A DNA stretch of 64,000 nucleotides from JAHQVI01 sp050330195 (GTDB lineage: Bacteria > Pseudomonadota > Alphaproteobacteria > Rhizobiales > Rhodomicrobiaceae). The notes beneath the pieces are model-generated. The model was not told the origin of the DNA and ran no database searches. It saw nothing but the letters and a program-made list of their open reading frames with translations. The position numbers were made by a program, and so were the translations under genes. Each line of letters begins with the position of its first letter. Position 1 is the first letter of the stretch. Of this stretch, positions 27,167 to 35,892 are shown in pieces. The DNA lies in contig JBHJOB010000035.1 of assembly GCA_050330195.1 (NCBI GenBank), positions 1-64,000 of the forward strand, in the 5' to 3' direction.

Positions 27167-27541
27167 TCAGCCCGCGAAATCAGCGCCAGCAGGCGTGATC
27201 GAGACCGATTCGCCGCAGCCGCAGGCGCTCGTCTCGTTGGGATTTCTGAACACGAAACCGGCGGAAAGCTTTTCCATCCTGTAGTCCATTTCCGTGCCGA
27301 GCAGGAACAGGATGGCCTTGGGCTCGATCAGGATCTTGACACCCTTGTCTTCGACGGCGTCCTCGTGAGGCTGCTGCTCGGTGGCATATTCCATCGTGTA
27401 TTCCATGCCAGCGCAGCCGCCCTTTTTCACGCCGACCCGCAGGCCGATAACCGGCTCGGAACTGCTCGCCATGATCTGCCGCACGCGCTCGGCGGCAGCG
27501 TCTGTCAATGTCATCACTTTGGGGCGTTCGCGTGTAGCCAT
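27167..27541 (-). CDS. A-type iron-sulfur cluster carrier (IscA/SufA/ErpA family)
   Basis: 124 residues starting MATRERPKVMTLTDAAAERV. The three cluster-binding cysteines are in GVKKGGCAGMEY and the closing SACGCGESV. It carries nascent Fe-S clusters to apo-enzymes in the cytoplasm. The start was chosen because GAGGTGATGAGA precedes the ATG; longer in-frame extensions are unlike the family. It is not in a suf operon here. Confidence 0.92.
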   Translation of the reverse strand: MATRERPKVMTLTDAAAERVRQIMASSSEPVIGLRVGVKKGGCAGMEYTMEYATEQQPHEDAVEDKGVKILIEPKAILFLLGTEMDYRMEKLSAGFVFRNPNETSACGCGESVSITPAGADFAG

Positions 27542-27759
27542 TCTCATCACCTCGTGTCTCGCCCTGTAATATGGGCGCTCATGCCCTTGAAATGCAAGTC
27601 CGCCAATCTGCCAGCGGCGCATGAATGGAGTGTTAGCCATGCGCAATTGCATGCATGAATCCGTAGCCCCGGTCATCCCGGCCGTGATAGGTTGCATCTT
27701 CAGCCGCAGATTGACGCGCCGGCCGGCGCTCGCGCGTCCAAGTCCATATCGTCGAGCCC

Positions 27760-28713
27760 ATGACAATCAGCAAGACCGGCGGCGGTGCGAACGCGCCTTC
27801 GCCCGTACATTCCGGCGACTCGCCCTTGCTTGGCGTGAGCATGGCGGTCATCGCATTTCTCATGCTCAGCCTGATGAGCCTGTTCGCCAAGCTGCTCAGC
27901 GAAACGCATAACGTCATCGAAATCGCGTTCTGGCGGAACCTCATTGCGGTACTCCCCTTCGTCGCCATGATCCTGCTGCTGGGACGCTGGGACATGCTGA
28001 AGATCCGCAGCCGGCCCGGCATCATTGCCATGCGGGCCGTCGTCGGCACGATGAATCTCATTCTCGTCTTCGGCGCATTTTCGCTGCTGCCGATGGCCGA
28101 TGCGACGTCGCTGATTTTCGCCTCCGCCTTGTTCACCCCCGTTCTGGGCGTCTTTTATCTCGGCGAAAGCGTCGGTCCCTATCGCGCCAGCGCCGTCATC
28201 GTGGGATTCATCGGCGTGATCATCGTCGCCCAACCCGGAGGCGAAGGCGCCTGGAACATTGCCGGCGTGACGATGGCGATCAGCGCGGCATTCTTCGCCG
28301 CAACCCTTGCGATCATGTTGCGCTTTCTCGGGCAGAGCGAATCCCCCGAAACGGTGACGTTCTATTTTCTGCTGCTTGGCGCACTTTTCCTTGCACCTTT
28401 CATGCCTTTTCTCGGGACATGGCCGACCGCGCAGGAAATCCCGCTTCTGCTTGGCTTGGGCATATCCGGCGCGTTGATGCAGATCACGCTGACCATGGCC
28501 TTCAAATATGCGCAGGCAGCGCTCGTCTCCCCGCTCACCTACACGCAGATCATCTGGGCGACATTCTTCGGCTGGGCCGTCTTCGGCGACATACCGACGC
28601 TGAACATCATCATCGGCTCGGCGATCATCGTTGCCTCAAGCCTGATCGTGATCCTTCGGGAGCGCTATCTGGCGCGTCAGGGCAGGCTGAAGCGGCCGCC
28701 CACGGGCGCCTAG
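27760..28713 (+). CDS. DMT superfamily transporter (two EamA domains)
   Basis: 317 residues and ten predicted membrane helices as two EamA repeats (about 24-155 and 170-302). The N-terminal soluble tail of about 23 residues is Gly/Pro-rich. FWRNLIAVLPF and the acidic FYLGESVGPYRASAVIVGFIGVIIV, with PLTYTQIIWATFFGWAVFGDIP in the second half, are standard EamA signatures. It is likely an exporter or permease of small metabolites. The gene is convergent with ettA, with a hairpin between them. Confidence 0.88.
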   Translation: MTISKTGGGANAPSPVHSGDSPLLGVSMAVIAFLMLSLMSLFAKLLSETHNVIEIAFWRNLIAVLPFVAMILLLGRWDMLKIRSRPGIIAMRAVVGTMNLILVFGAFSLLPMADATSLIFASALFTPVLGVFYLGESVGPYRASAVIVGFIGVIIVAQPGGEGAWNIAGVTMAISAAFFAATLAIMLRFLGQSESPETVTFYFLLLGALFLAPFMPFLGTWPTAQEIPLLLGLGISGALMQITLTMAFKYAQAALVSPLTYTQIIWATFFGWAVFGDIPTLNIIIGSAIIVASSLIVILRERYLARQGRLKRPPTGA

Positions 28714-28743
28714 CCGCCAAAGGGTCTCTGATCTTTGGCGGCT
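28712..28743. terminator. Hairpin between convergent genes
   Basis: AGCCGCCAAAG and CTTTGGCGGCT form a perfect 11-base stem around a 10-base loop. It starts on the stop codon of the DMT gene. No T-run on either side. Confidence 0.45.
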
Positions 28744-28777
28744 GATCGGTTCCGCGCGGAAACTCCTCGTCGCGCTG

Positions 28778-30433
28778 TTACCGCTCGAAGCGCCGGAACG
28801 TCACCCGATGCGGCTCGACGGCGGCATCGCCGAGACGGCGGCGCTTGTCTTCCTCGTAGGATTCGAAATTGCCCTCGAACCATTCCACATGGCTGTCGCC
28901 CTCGAAGGAGAGGATGTGGGTCGCGATACGGTCGAGAAAGAAGCGATCATGGCTGATGACCACGGCGCATCCGGGAAAATCTTCCAGCGCGGCTTCGAGC
29001 GAGGACAAGGTTTCCACGTCAAGGTCGTTGGTCGGTTCGTCGAGCAGCAGCAGATTGCCGCCCTCCTTCAGCATCTTGGCCAGATGTACACGGTTGCGCT
29101 CACCGCCCGATAGCAGCCCGACCTTCTTCTGCTGATCCGGCCCCTTGAAGTTGAACCAGCCGCAATAGGCCCGGCTCGGCACTTCCCGCTTGCCCAGCAT
29201 GATCACGTCATTGCCGTCGGAAATCTCCTCCCATACGGATTTCTTTGGATCGAGCGCATCGCGCGACTGGTCGACATAGCCGAGCCTGACCGTTTCGCCG
29301 AGCCGGATCGAACCGCTATCGGGTTCCTCCTGCCCCACGATCATGCGGAACAGTGTCGTCTTGCCCGCGCCGTTCGGCCCGATGACGCCGACGATACCGC
29401 CGGGCGGCAGCTTGAATTCCAGATTGTCGATCAGGAGCTTGTCGCCGAACGCCTTGGTCAGCCCTTCGGCCTCCAGCACTACGCCGCCGAGGCGCTGACC
29501 GGGCGGAATTGTGATCTGCGCACGGCCGACCTGATCGCGTCCGGCGCTATCGGCCAGCTCGTCGAAGGCCTTGATACGCGCCTTGGACTTGGCCTGCCGC
29601 GCCTTCGGGCTGGACCTGATCCACTCCAGTTCGCGGGCGAGCGTGCGCTGCTTGGCTTCTTCCTCGCGGCCTTCCTGCTCAAGACGCTTCGCTTTCTGCT
29701 CAAGCCAGCTTGAGTAGTTTCCCTTGTAGGGCACGCCCTGACCGCGATCGAGTTCGAGCGTCCAAGAGGTCAGATTGTCGAGGAAGTAGCGGTCATGGGT
29801 GACGAGGATGACGCAGCCGGGATAGTTCTTCAGATAGCGCTCCAGCCATGCCACGGTCTCGGCGTCGAGATGGTTGGTCGGCTCGTCGAGCAGGAGCATG
29901 TCGGGCTTGGACAGGAGAAGCTTGCACAGCGCGATGCGCCGGCGCTCGCCGCCCGAGAGCTTCGAGACATCGGCATCGCCTGGCGGACAGCGCAAGGCGT
30001 CCATCGCCTGCTCGACCTGCGCGTCGAGATCCCACAGATCCTGCGCGTCGATGATGTCCTGAAGGCGCGCCATTTCCTCGGCGGTTTCCTCCGAGTAATT
30101 CATCGCCAGCTCGTTGTAGCGGTCGATCATCGCCTTCTTGTCGGCGACACCTTCCATCGCATTGCCGAGCGCATCCTTGCTCTCGTCGAGCGGCGGTTCC
30201 TGCGACAGGTAGCCGACACGGATGCCGTCGGCGCCCCAGGCCTCGCCCGTGAACTCGGTATCCTGACCCGCCATGATGCGGAGCAGCGTGGATTTACCCG
30301 AGCCGTTGACGCCGACAACGCCGATCTTGGCGTCCGGCAGGAAAGAGAGACTGATATCCTTCAGAACCTGTTTCCCGCCCGGATAGGTTTTCGAGAGCTT
30401 TTGCAGCGTATAGACATATTGAACAGCAGCCAT
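28778..30433 (-). CDS. ettA: Energy-dependent translational throttle protein EttA (ABC-F)
   Basis: 551 residues from MAAVQYVYTLQKLSKTYPGGKQVLKDISLSF, very close to E. coli EttA in length. It has two ABC domains: Walker A GVNGSGKSTLLRIM and GPNGAGKTTLFRMI, signatures LSGGERRRIALCKLLL and LSGGERNRVHLAKML, and Walker B aspartates in MLLLDEPTNHLD and LLLLDEPTNDLD. The linker and arm are basic. It binds the ribosomal E site and gates elongation according to energy status. A 22-codon upstream extension was rejected as unlike the family. Confidence 0.95.
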   Translation of the reverse strand: MAAVQYVYTLQKLSKTYPGGKQVLKDISLSFLPDAKIGVVGVNGSGKSTLLRIMAGQDTEFTGEAWGADGIRVGYLSQEPPLDESKDALGNAMEGVADKKAMIDRYNELAMNYSEETAEEMARLQDIIDAQDLWDLDAQVEQAMDALRCPPGDADVSKLSGGERRRIALCKLLLSKPDMLLLDEPTNHLDAETVAWLERYLKNYPGCVILVTHDRYFLDNLTSWTLELDRGQGVPYKGNYSSWLEQKAKRLEQEGREEEAKQRTLARELEWIRSSPKARQAKSKARIKAFDELADSAGRDQVGRAQITIPPGQRLGGVVLEAEGLTKAFGDKLLIDNLEFKLPPGGIVGVIGPNGAGKTTLFRMIVGQEEPDSGSIRLGETVRLGYVDQSRDALDPKKSVWEEISDGNDVIMLGKREVPSRAYCGWFNFKGPDQQKKVGLLSGGERNRVHLAKMLKEGGNLLLLDEPTNDLDVETLSSLEAALEDFPGCAVVISHDRFFLDRIATHILSFEGDSHVEWFEGNFESYEEDKRRRLGDAAVEPHRVTFRRFER

Positions 30434-30579
30434 GAGGTCCGTCGCGAAAATTGAAGGGGTTTGAGGCACACCTTTAGCTATATGCGTCATCAAGCTCAAG
30501 GCTGCCCGTAAGGCAGGGCGTCTATATGCAGCCGATTCGCCCCTCCCGTCTTGCGCAATCTGCGTTATTGACCGGCAGG

Positions 30580-31614
30580 TCAGGCGTCGACGAAGGCGAA
30601 GCGGATCGTTTCCTTTGTCTGCTGGAGATTCGCCTCGTGCAATATCTCTCCGGTCAGTCGCATGAAGGCCGCACGCTTGTGCGCCTTGCCTGCCCTTGAC
30701 CGCAAGATGCCCTGGATGCGTCTTAGCATGGACAGCGCAAAAAACATATCGCCGCCATCCAGTCCGTCACTCAGAAAATCCCCCATCGCCACGGAGGACT
30801 GGCGTTGCACCCGGACCGGCGCGGCGGCAGGCGCGCGCTCGACCGAAATCGGGAACAGCAGATCTCCAGCCGCCGCGAGCTTGCCGGCGATCGTCCGATG
30901 GATCTCCTGCAGCGAAAGACGACGTCCCCCGTCCGGCCCGAGAAGCATGTCATCGAACGCATCGGACAATGCCAGCTTCGCCGAACGCATGTGCAGATCG
31001 AGAAGGAGGGAAGTGACCTTCGGATCCAGTATCTGGCGTCCATAATGATGCCGGTTGCGCGGAAAGGGATTGGCGGGAGCGGCGATCCCCTTTTCCAAGC
31101 CCGGCGGCTGCCAGCGCCAGACGAGGATCGGCTCGGCGATATGCTTGAGATGCCGCTCGCCGATGGGCATCAATTCTTCGCCGAGGGCGTTCTTCGTCTG
31201 TGTATACAAAATATCCGAGACACAAATACCGCCCGGCGGGGCCAATTCTTCAAGGCGAACGGCAACATTTATTCCCTCGCCATGAATATCATTGCGCTGA
31301 TGAATGATATCGCCAAGATTTGCGCCCATTCTGAAGTTAATGGGGATGCCGGACGGCAAACGTGATTGTCTCGTGGCCATCGAGCGCTGAACATCGACAG
31401 CAAATTTTACTGCATTGAGGGCGCTGTCGAAAGCAAGCAGGGAACCGTCACCCATGAGACGGACGATACGACCATGATATTGACGTATAGCAGGAGTAAA
31501 GACCTCGTCCTGCAAACGATCGAGTTCTTTTAAGGTGCCCTGCTCATTCTGACCGATAAGGATGCTATAATTGGCAACATCCGCCGCGACGATCGCGGCT
31601 AATCTCCGCTCCAT
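30580..31614 (-). CDS. Class III adenylate/guanylate cyclase
   Basis: 344 residues. The N-terminal cyclase domain (about 1-170) begins MERRLAAIVAADVANYS with metal-binding Asp12 (ADV). It continues with the second metal Asp in RLMGDGSLLAFDSA and with RMGANLGDIIHQRNDIHGEGINVAVRLEELAPPGGICVS, the usual class III catalytic core. The remaining 170 residues match no domain I know and may be regulatory. The gene is transcribed divergently from a Crp-family regulator 211 bases away, suggesting a linked cAMP signal and receptor. Confidence 0.88.
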   Translation of the reverse strand: MERRLAAIVAADVANYSILIGQNEQGTLKELDRLQDEVFTPAIRQYHGRIVRLMGDGSLLAFDSALNAVKFAVDVQRSMATRQSRLPSGIPINFRMGANLGDIIHQRNDIHGEGINVAVRLEELAPPGGICVSDILYTQTKNALGEELMPIGERHLKHIAEPILVWRWQPPGLEKGIAAPANPFPRNRHHYGRQILDPKVTSLLLDLHMRSAKLALSDAFDDMLLGPDGGRRLSLQEIHRTIAGKLAAAGDLLFPISVERAPAAAPVRVQRQSSVAMGDFLSDGLDGGDMFFALSMLRRIQGILRSRAGKAHKRAAFMRLTGEILHEANLQQTKETIRFAFVDA

Positions 31615-31825
31615 GGCTTCCCCATAAAAACTCGTGACAAAAACGAAAAAGCACGCGTGAGCTGTAATTGAAAATTTACAAAACCATAGATTGCAGAAAC
31701 CGATTTTCTCGCCCTTGTGTCAATCGAAAATTCAGGTGACGATTGCGTAGGAATGGGGAAACGAGGCCTGTTTGGAGTATTTTCGCGGCCGTTGAGGTTA
31801 GCGAGCAACAGATGCGGGTTAGGGC

Positions 31826-32554
31826 ATGATGGGAAAATTGATCACGAAGAAGGAAATTCTGGAGCACAGCAAATTCTCGCTGCGCCAGATGCCCCTTCTG
31901 AAGTCCGTTTCGAAGGAAACGATGCGCCGGATCGAGCAGGAGGCAACGCAGCTCAGCTTCTCCAAGGGGCAGGAAATCATCACGCGGTCGGACGAGATCA
32001 ATGATGTGTACCTGCTGACCTCTGGACTTGCGCGTGTCAGCGTCTTCTCAGCGAGCGGCAAGGCAGTCAATTTCCGCCGTGTCGATCCCGGCGATATTTT
32101 TGGCGAGTTCGCCGCGATCGACGGTGAAAGACGCTCCGCAAGTGTCGAAGTGGTCGAGCCCTGCCGCGTCATCTGCATCAGCGCGGCGCTATTCCGTGAG
32201 CTGATGGAATCCGACACCGCATTCATGAACGCGGTCCTCGTGCATCTCGTGACGCAGCTGCGGGCGCTGACCGGGCGCGTCGTCGAGTTCAGTACGCTGG
32301 CGGTCACCAACCGCATTCACAGCGAGCTTCTGCGGATGGCGCGCACAGCCCATAATGGCGGCACGGTCCACGAAATCAATCCAGCGCCGACGCACTCGGA
32401 AATAGCCGGCCGGATCAGCACGCATCGCGAAGCCGTTTCGCGCGAGATCAGCCGTCTTAAACAGCTCGGCGTCATCGAACGGCGCGGGCGTGCGCTCGTG
32501 GTGACGGATCTTGCCCGTCTTGAACGCATGGTGCACGACGCCTGCGGCGAATGA
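31826..32554 (+). CDS. Crp/Fnr family transcriptional regulator
   Basis: 242 residues. The N-terminal cyclic-nucleotide-binding beta-roll (about 20-130) includes PGDIFGEFAAIDGERRSASVEV, keeping the Glu and Arg-Ser of the cAMP phosphate-binding cassette. A long helix follows, then a Crp-type HTH (THSEIAGRISTHREAVSREISRLKQLGVIERRGRALVV). There is no N-terminal Cys cluster, so it is not an oxygen-sensing Fnr. The start is ATGATG after GGGC; either Met fits. It faces the class III cyclase gene. Confidence 0.92.
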   Translation: MMGKLITKKEILEHSKFSLRQMPLLKSVSKETMRRIEQEATQLSFSKGQEIITRSDEINDVYLLTSGLARVSVFSASGKAVNFRRVDPGDIFGEFAAIDGERRSASVEVVEPCRVICISAALFRELMESDTAFMNAVLVHLVTQLRALTGRVVEFSTLAVTNRIHSELLRMARTAHNGGTVHEINPAPTHSEIAGRISTHREAVSREISRLKQLGVIERRGRALVVTDLARLERMVHDACGE

Positions 32555-32730
32555 GGGAAACCAGCCTCCCGGCTCGCGAATCCGAGATTTACAGATGACA
32601 TGAGTTGCTGGCGCTGGCGTGCCCGCAGCTTGAACTTGCACGAGCGTCACGCCCCCTGTTGAAAGCCGTCAATGCCCTCCCTGTGGTTGAGCTTGCAAAA
32701 ATGCCACAACCATCCCTCAATGAAACAGGT

Positions 32731-32744
32731 TGTGATGATTCACA
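32731..32744. promoter_or_regulatory. Crp/Fnr-like palindrome
   Basis: TGTGATGATTCACA is a perfect inverted repeat of TGTGA half-sites with a 4-base spacer. Classical Crp sites have six bases between the half-sites; Fnr-type sites have four. Confidence 0.4.
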
Positions 32745-32766
32745 CTTCACACTCGAAACGGGAGTG

Positions 32767-32782
32767 TTAAGGTTGGCTTAAC
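32767..32782. promoter_or_regulatory. CtrA binding box
   Basis: TTAA-GGTTGGC-TTAAC fits the full CtrA consensus TTAA-N7-TTAA exactly. The nearest possible plus-strand target is the candidate non-coding RNA ending at 33164. No protein gene starts within reach on either strand. Confidence 0.55.
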
Positions 32783-33002
32783 AACAACGACGAAACTTGA
32801 ATGAACAAGTCGTAATGACTGCATGTACTTCGAGAATGAGTGTGGTTTCATGGTTAGTCTCATATACTCGGATTTTGTATTATAGTAATAAGGGGTGCGA
32901 ATAAAAATAATGGGCGCACAAACGGCGGGGAAATTCGGCGTTTGCTAATAATTATTTCATGACCTGCCTGCTTTATTTAGGCAAGAATTTTCAGCCCATC
33001 CT

Positions 33003-33164
33003 GTTACTGACGACCCCATCTGTCGTTATCGCAATTGCGCGGAGCGACAGAAAACTCCCGCTCAGGAGCGGCGGCCATCATGCCGATCCTGGGTGTACCT
33101 CCCGGTACTATCGACTACCTATCTCGCAGATTCAGCTCCCCTTGATCGTCAAGGGGAGCTTTTT
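33003..33164 (+). ncRNA. Candidate small RNA with C-rich hairpin loop
   Basis: The 5' end is not defined. Stems seen are CTGTCG/CGACAG (33020-33050), CCGCT/AGCGG with loop CAGG (33058-33071), and GTACC/GGTAC with loop TCCC (33095-33108). The last presents CCTCCC, complementary to a Shine-Dalgarno sequence. A 12-bp terminator hairpin with T5 ends it. C-rich anti-Shine-Dalgarno loops are a feature of described alphaproteobacterial small RNA families. I infer this from structure only. Confidence 0.35.
33134..33164 (+). terminator. Strong Rho-independent terminator
   Basis: AGCTCCCCTTGA / TCAAGGGGAGCT is a perfect 12-base stem with loop TCG, then T5. The T-run exists only on the plus strand, and no plus-strand protein gene ends nearby. 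Confidence 0.8.
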
Positions 33165-33202
33165 CAATTTGCGGAAGCCTTTTCGCCGTCAGCCGTTCGG
33201 CT

Positions 33203-33700
33203 TCAGACGCTGCCGTCCTCGACCTTCGTCTTCAGCCGGGCGAGACCCTCCTCGTAATCCTTGCCGATCAGTCCATCCAGCGCGCAACCGGATTTGGCGG
33301 CAACCTTCGTTCCGGTTCCCTCTGGCTCCAGGAAAAACGCTGCATCCGCCGTTCCCATTCCGCCGAAATCAAGCGCAGTAGCCACCTTCCGGTTATCGAC
33401 GCTTTCCACAATCTGCTGACTGCCCGAGCCAAGGTCATCGAGATCACTCTTCCAACTCTCTTCGCTCAGACGCCGGCTTCGGGGCCGGAAAACGCATATT
33501 CGCGCCGGGATCGCGTTCGACCAAGGGCGACCATTCATTGAAGCGCCTGTCGTTGTTCAGATAGGGAAGACACGGCCAGCCTCCGCATTGATGACGGTCG
33601 AGCGTTGAACATGAACCTTGTCCGGCAACAGGAAGCCCCCACCGACGAAAATCACGACCAGAATAGCGAACGTAATGAGCAATCACTTGAGAAATCTCAT
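33203..33700 (-). pseudogene. Decayed SRPBCC (polyketide cyclase-like) gene
   Basis: Pieces of one protein lie in three frames. The start MRFLK is followed by a stop, then (same frame) an anchor helix and LPDKVHVQRSTVINAEAGRVFP. Next comes PYLNNDRRFNEWSPLVERDPGA in a second frame and YAFSGPEAGV in another. Finally GSGSQQIVESVDNRKVATALDFGGMGTADAAFFLEPEGTGTKV leads to a shortened C-terminus. Intact relatives read through these blocks continuously (membrane-anchored SRPBCC proteins of about 170 residues). There is at least one early stop, two or more frameshifts and probably a small internal deletion near TKVAAKSGC, so the gene is not functional. Confidence 0.75.
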
Positions 33701-33849
33701 GATTCTTCTCCTTCCCTGAAACCGGGCCAGGCGATATGATCCCGCCACGAAATCGGCGGGAAAACGCCTTTCAAAAATGCGCTTGCAACACAGGGGTCGT
33801 CTCACGCAAAGCGGTTACGGCTGAATTCAAGGGAACAGGGGGATAATCA

Positions 33850-34026
33850 ATGCGGCTCACTCCACCAACCAATCTGACATTTTTCATTTCGATGCTGCTC
33901 GCCGCACTCGCGATCATCGGACAATTCGTCTCCATGATTCAGGTCAACATGCCGATCAGCATGTTCTGGATCGCAATTGTCGCCTACATCGTGCTCTGGC
34001 TTGGAAATCTGCTCCGCGGATTTTAA
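33850..34026 (+). CDS. Very small membrane protein, two spans
   Basis: 58 residues: MRLTPPTNLTFFISMLL, then a first helix (about 9-29) and a second helix (37-54), ending NLLRGF. An AGGGGGA six bases upstream of the ATG supports translation. The helix-loop-helix shape and Thr-Pro-Pro start resemble small uncharacterised alphaproteobacterial membrane proteins. Function unknown. Confidence 0.6.
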   Translation: MRLTPPTNLTFFISMLLAALAIIGQFVSMIQVNMPISMFWIAIVAYIVLWLGNLLRGF

Positions 34027-34443
34027 GCGCGCGCGGCTTGCTACGAAAAGCGACCCTGGGCGGCAACGAGGGGGATCAAACCGGAACCGGCTTTTTCGGA
34101 ATCATTCCCGCTCGGAGAGCTGCAACCTTCGCCCATCGGCGCACGATAGCGCGCATGACCGAAAATTCGCCTTCATGCGGCCATGCATAGGGAGCGCTCA
34201 GCGTTTCCAAAGAATAAACGTGGGCTGGAGTCATGCGATTGCGGCCCTTATCCCCATTCGAGGCTCGGGGCCGTGACCATGACTCCCACTTCATCGAGCC
34301 CCATACCGCCCGGCATTATCGTCTGGAGGAGGTCTCCAAACTGAAATAGACTGATGTGAGAAGCGGCACGGATTGAATGCGCGGGATGCCCGCGAAAAGT
34401 TCGGGCCGCTTCCGCATCGTCAAGGCCCTGAAGGGCCGAAAAA

Positions 34444-34593
34444 TTATTCAGCCGCTACCGTCTTGGTCAGAATGGTCTCGGACTCCGCCACAATCTCGAC
34501 CTGGTGGTCCCGAGGTCCGCTATCCACGCTCAGAGCGAAAAGTCCCAAAAACATCGCCATCGTGGCAATGCACGCAGCAAGAATGCCGTACAT
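34444..34593 (-). CDS. Very small single-span membrane protein
   Basis: 49 residues starting MYGILAACIATMAMFLGLFALS (one membrane helix), followed by a polar tail HQVEIVAESETILTKTVAAE. GGGAGA lies at suitable distance before the ATG. Too short for family assignment. The clean hydrophobic/polar division favours a real gene over chance. Confidence 0.45.
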   Translation of the reverse strand: MYGILAACIATMAMFLGLFALSVDSGPRDHQVEIVAESETILTKTVAAE

Positions 34594-34890
34594 CCCTGAT
34601 TGTCTCCCAATGTGCCCGCCCAAGCGTCAGAAATACGACAAGTTCGTTGAAAAAACGCTTAGGCTCCCCCGTGACCGCATGTTTACTACGCAGCGTTTGC
34701 AAAGCGCGCAAGGCGGAACGTCGTAAATGCCGGCGCTTTTGTATTCATTTTTGTCCCCTCGGCAACGGTCCCTGAAAACCCGACGCGAACAGGCCGTCCC
34801 GGCGTGCTATCGGGTCGCGCAATTGTCATTTCATTGTGAGACGAGGAAGGGTGCGCCGCGTGATAGGCTGGCGCTGAAATTGGAGGCAAA

Positions 34891-35892
34891 TTGGATTTGA
34901 CGCGCATCAGCAGCCTGGATACCGCCGTGACGGTGACGCCGTCGACAAAGTTTCGCGATCCCGACACCACCGCGAAAGGGGAAAGACGGGCCAGCGTACC
35001 CCTGACGCATCTGGAGACGCTCTGGATCAATACCGGGACGTTGTGCAACATCGAATGTGTCAACTGCTACATCGAATCCAGCCCGACCAATGATCGCCTC
35101 GCCTATATCAGCGCCGCAGAAGTCACCGCATTTCTCGACGAAATCGCAGCGTCCGACCTGAAGACCTCGGAAATCGCCTTCACCGGCGGCGAACCGTTCA
35201 TGAACCCGGACATGCTCGCCATGACGGAGACTGCGCTGCAACGCGGCTACAAGGTGCTGATCCTGACGAACGCCATGCGTCCCATGCAACGCCCGCGCAT
35301 CCGCAAAGGACTGCTGCGATTACGCGAGGCCTATGGCGACCGCCTCACGCTGCGCGTCAGTCTCGATCATCATACGCAGGAGCTTCACGAAAAAGAGCGA
35401 GGCATCAAGAGCTGGGAGCCTGCCATCGCCGGCGCCGACTGGCTCGCGGAGAACGGTTTCAGCCTCGCCATTTGCGGACGCACCTGCTGGCATGAGGACG
35501 AGGCAGCCTCACGCGCCGGCTACGCAGCCCTCTTTGCACAGCGTGGCTGGTCCGTCGATCCGGACGACCCCGGTCAGCTTGTGCTGTTGCCCGAGATGGA
35601 TGAGCGCGCGGAAGTTCCAGAAATCACCGTGGATTGCTGGAACATTCTCGGCGTCGCGCCAAGCGACATGATGTGCGCAAGCAGCCGAATGGTCGTCAAG
35701 CGCAAGGGCGCGGCCAAACCGGTCGTGCTGCCCTGCACGCTTCTGCCCTATCTCGATGCGTTCGAAATGGGCGAAACGCTCAAGGAAGCCGCTGCAGCCG
35801 ATGGCGGTATGTTCGATCATGGCGCGGTCAAGCTCTGTCATCCGCATTGCGCCAAATTCTGTGTGCTGGGCGGCGGCAGCTGTTCCGCGTGA
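34891..35892 (+). CDS. Radical SAM protein with Cys-rich C-terminus
   Basis: 333 residues. The [4Fe-4S] motif is CNIECVNC (Cys52, 56, 59), followed by the SAM-binding GGEP at 99-102. The second half has further cysteines at 195, 199, 249, 262, 282, 316, 320, 324 and 331, ending CHPHCAKFCVLGGGSC. This is consistent with one or two auxiliary Fe-S clusters as in SPASM/twitch enzymes. Translation probably starts at a TTG, which has GGAGG four bases upstream. The substrate is unknown. wrbA and an aldo/keto reductase gene lie downstream but are too far for certain co-transcription. Confidence 0.88.
   Translation: MDLTRISSLDTAVTVTPSTKFRDPDTTAKGERRASVPLTHLETLWINTGTLCNIECVNCYIESSPTNDRLAYISAAEVTAFLDEIAASDLKTSEIAFTGGEPFMNPDMLAMTETALQRGYKVLILTNAMRPMQRPRIRKGLLRLREAYGDRLTLRVSLDHHTQELHEKERGIKSWEPAIAGADWLAENGFSLAICGRTCWHEDEAASRAGYAALFAQRGWSVDPDDPGQLVLLPEMDERAEVPEITVDCWNILGVAPSDMMCASSRMVVKRKGAAKPVVLPCTLLPYLDAFEMGETLKEAAAADGGMFDHGAVKLCHPHCAKFCVLGGGSCSA

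Larger units (their letters stand above)
32555..33202. other. Gene-poor stretch with regulatory sites and hairpins
   Basis: About 650 bases without a supportable protein gene. In order it holds a TGTGA-N4-TCACA palindrome (32731-32744), a perfect CtrA box (32767-32782), an AT-richer segment (32855-32960), three hairpins (33020-33108) and a strong plus-strand terminator (33134-33164). The arrangement suggests a non-coding transcript. Confidence 0.6.

Noticed and set aside
31615..31825. A Crp operator between the cyclase and regulator genes
   Set aside because: Several CGTGA/GGTGA half-sites are visible but none pairs into a TGTGA-N6-TCACA-like palindrome.
34076..34294. A 72-residue minus-strand frame near the small membrane-protein genes
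   Set aside because: No ribosome-binding site, no hydrophobic or domain pattern. Not distinguishable from chance.
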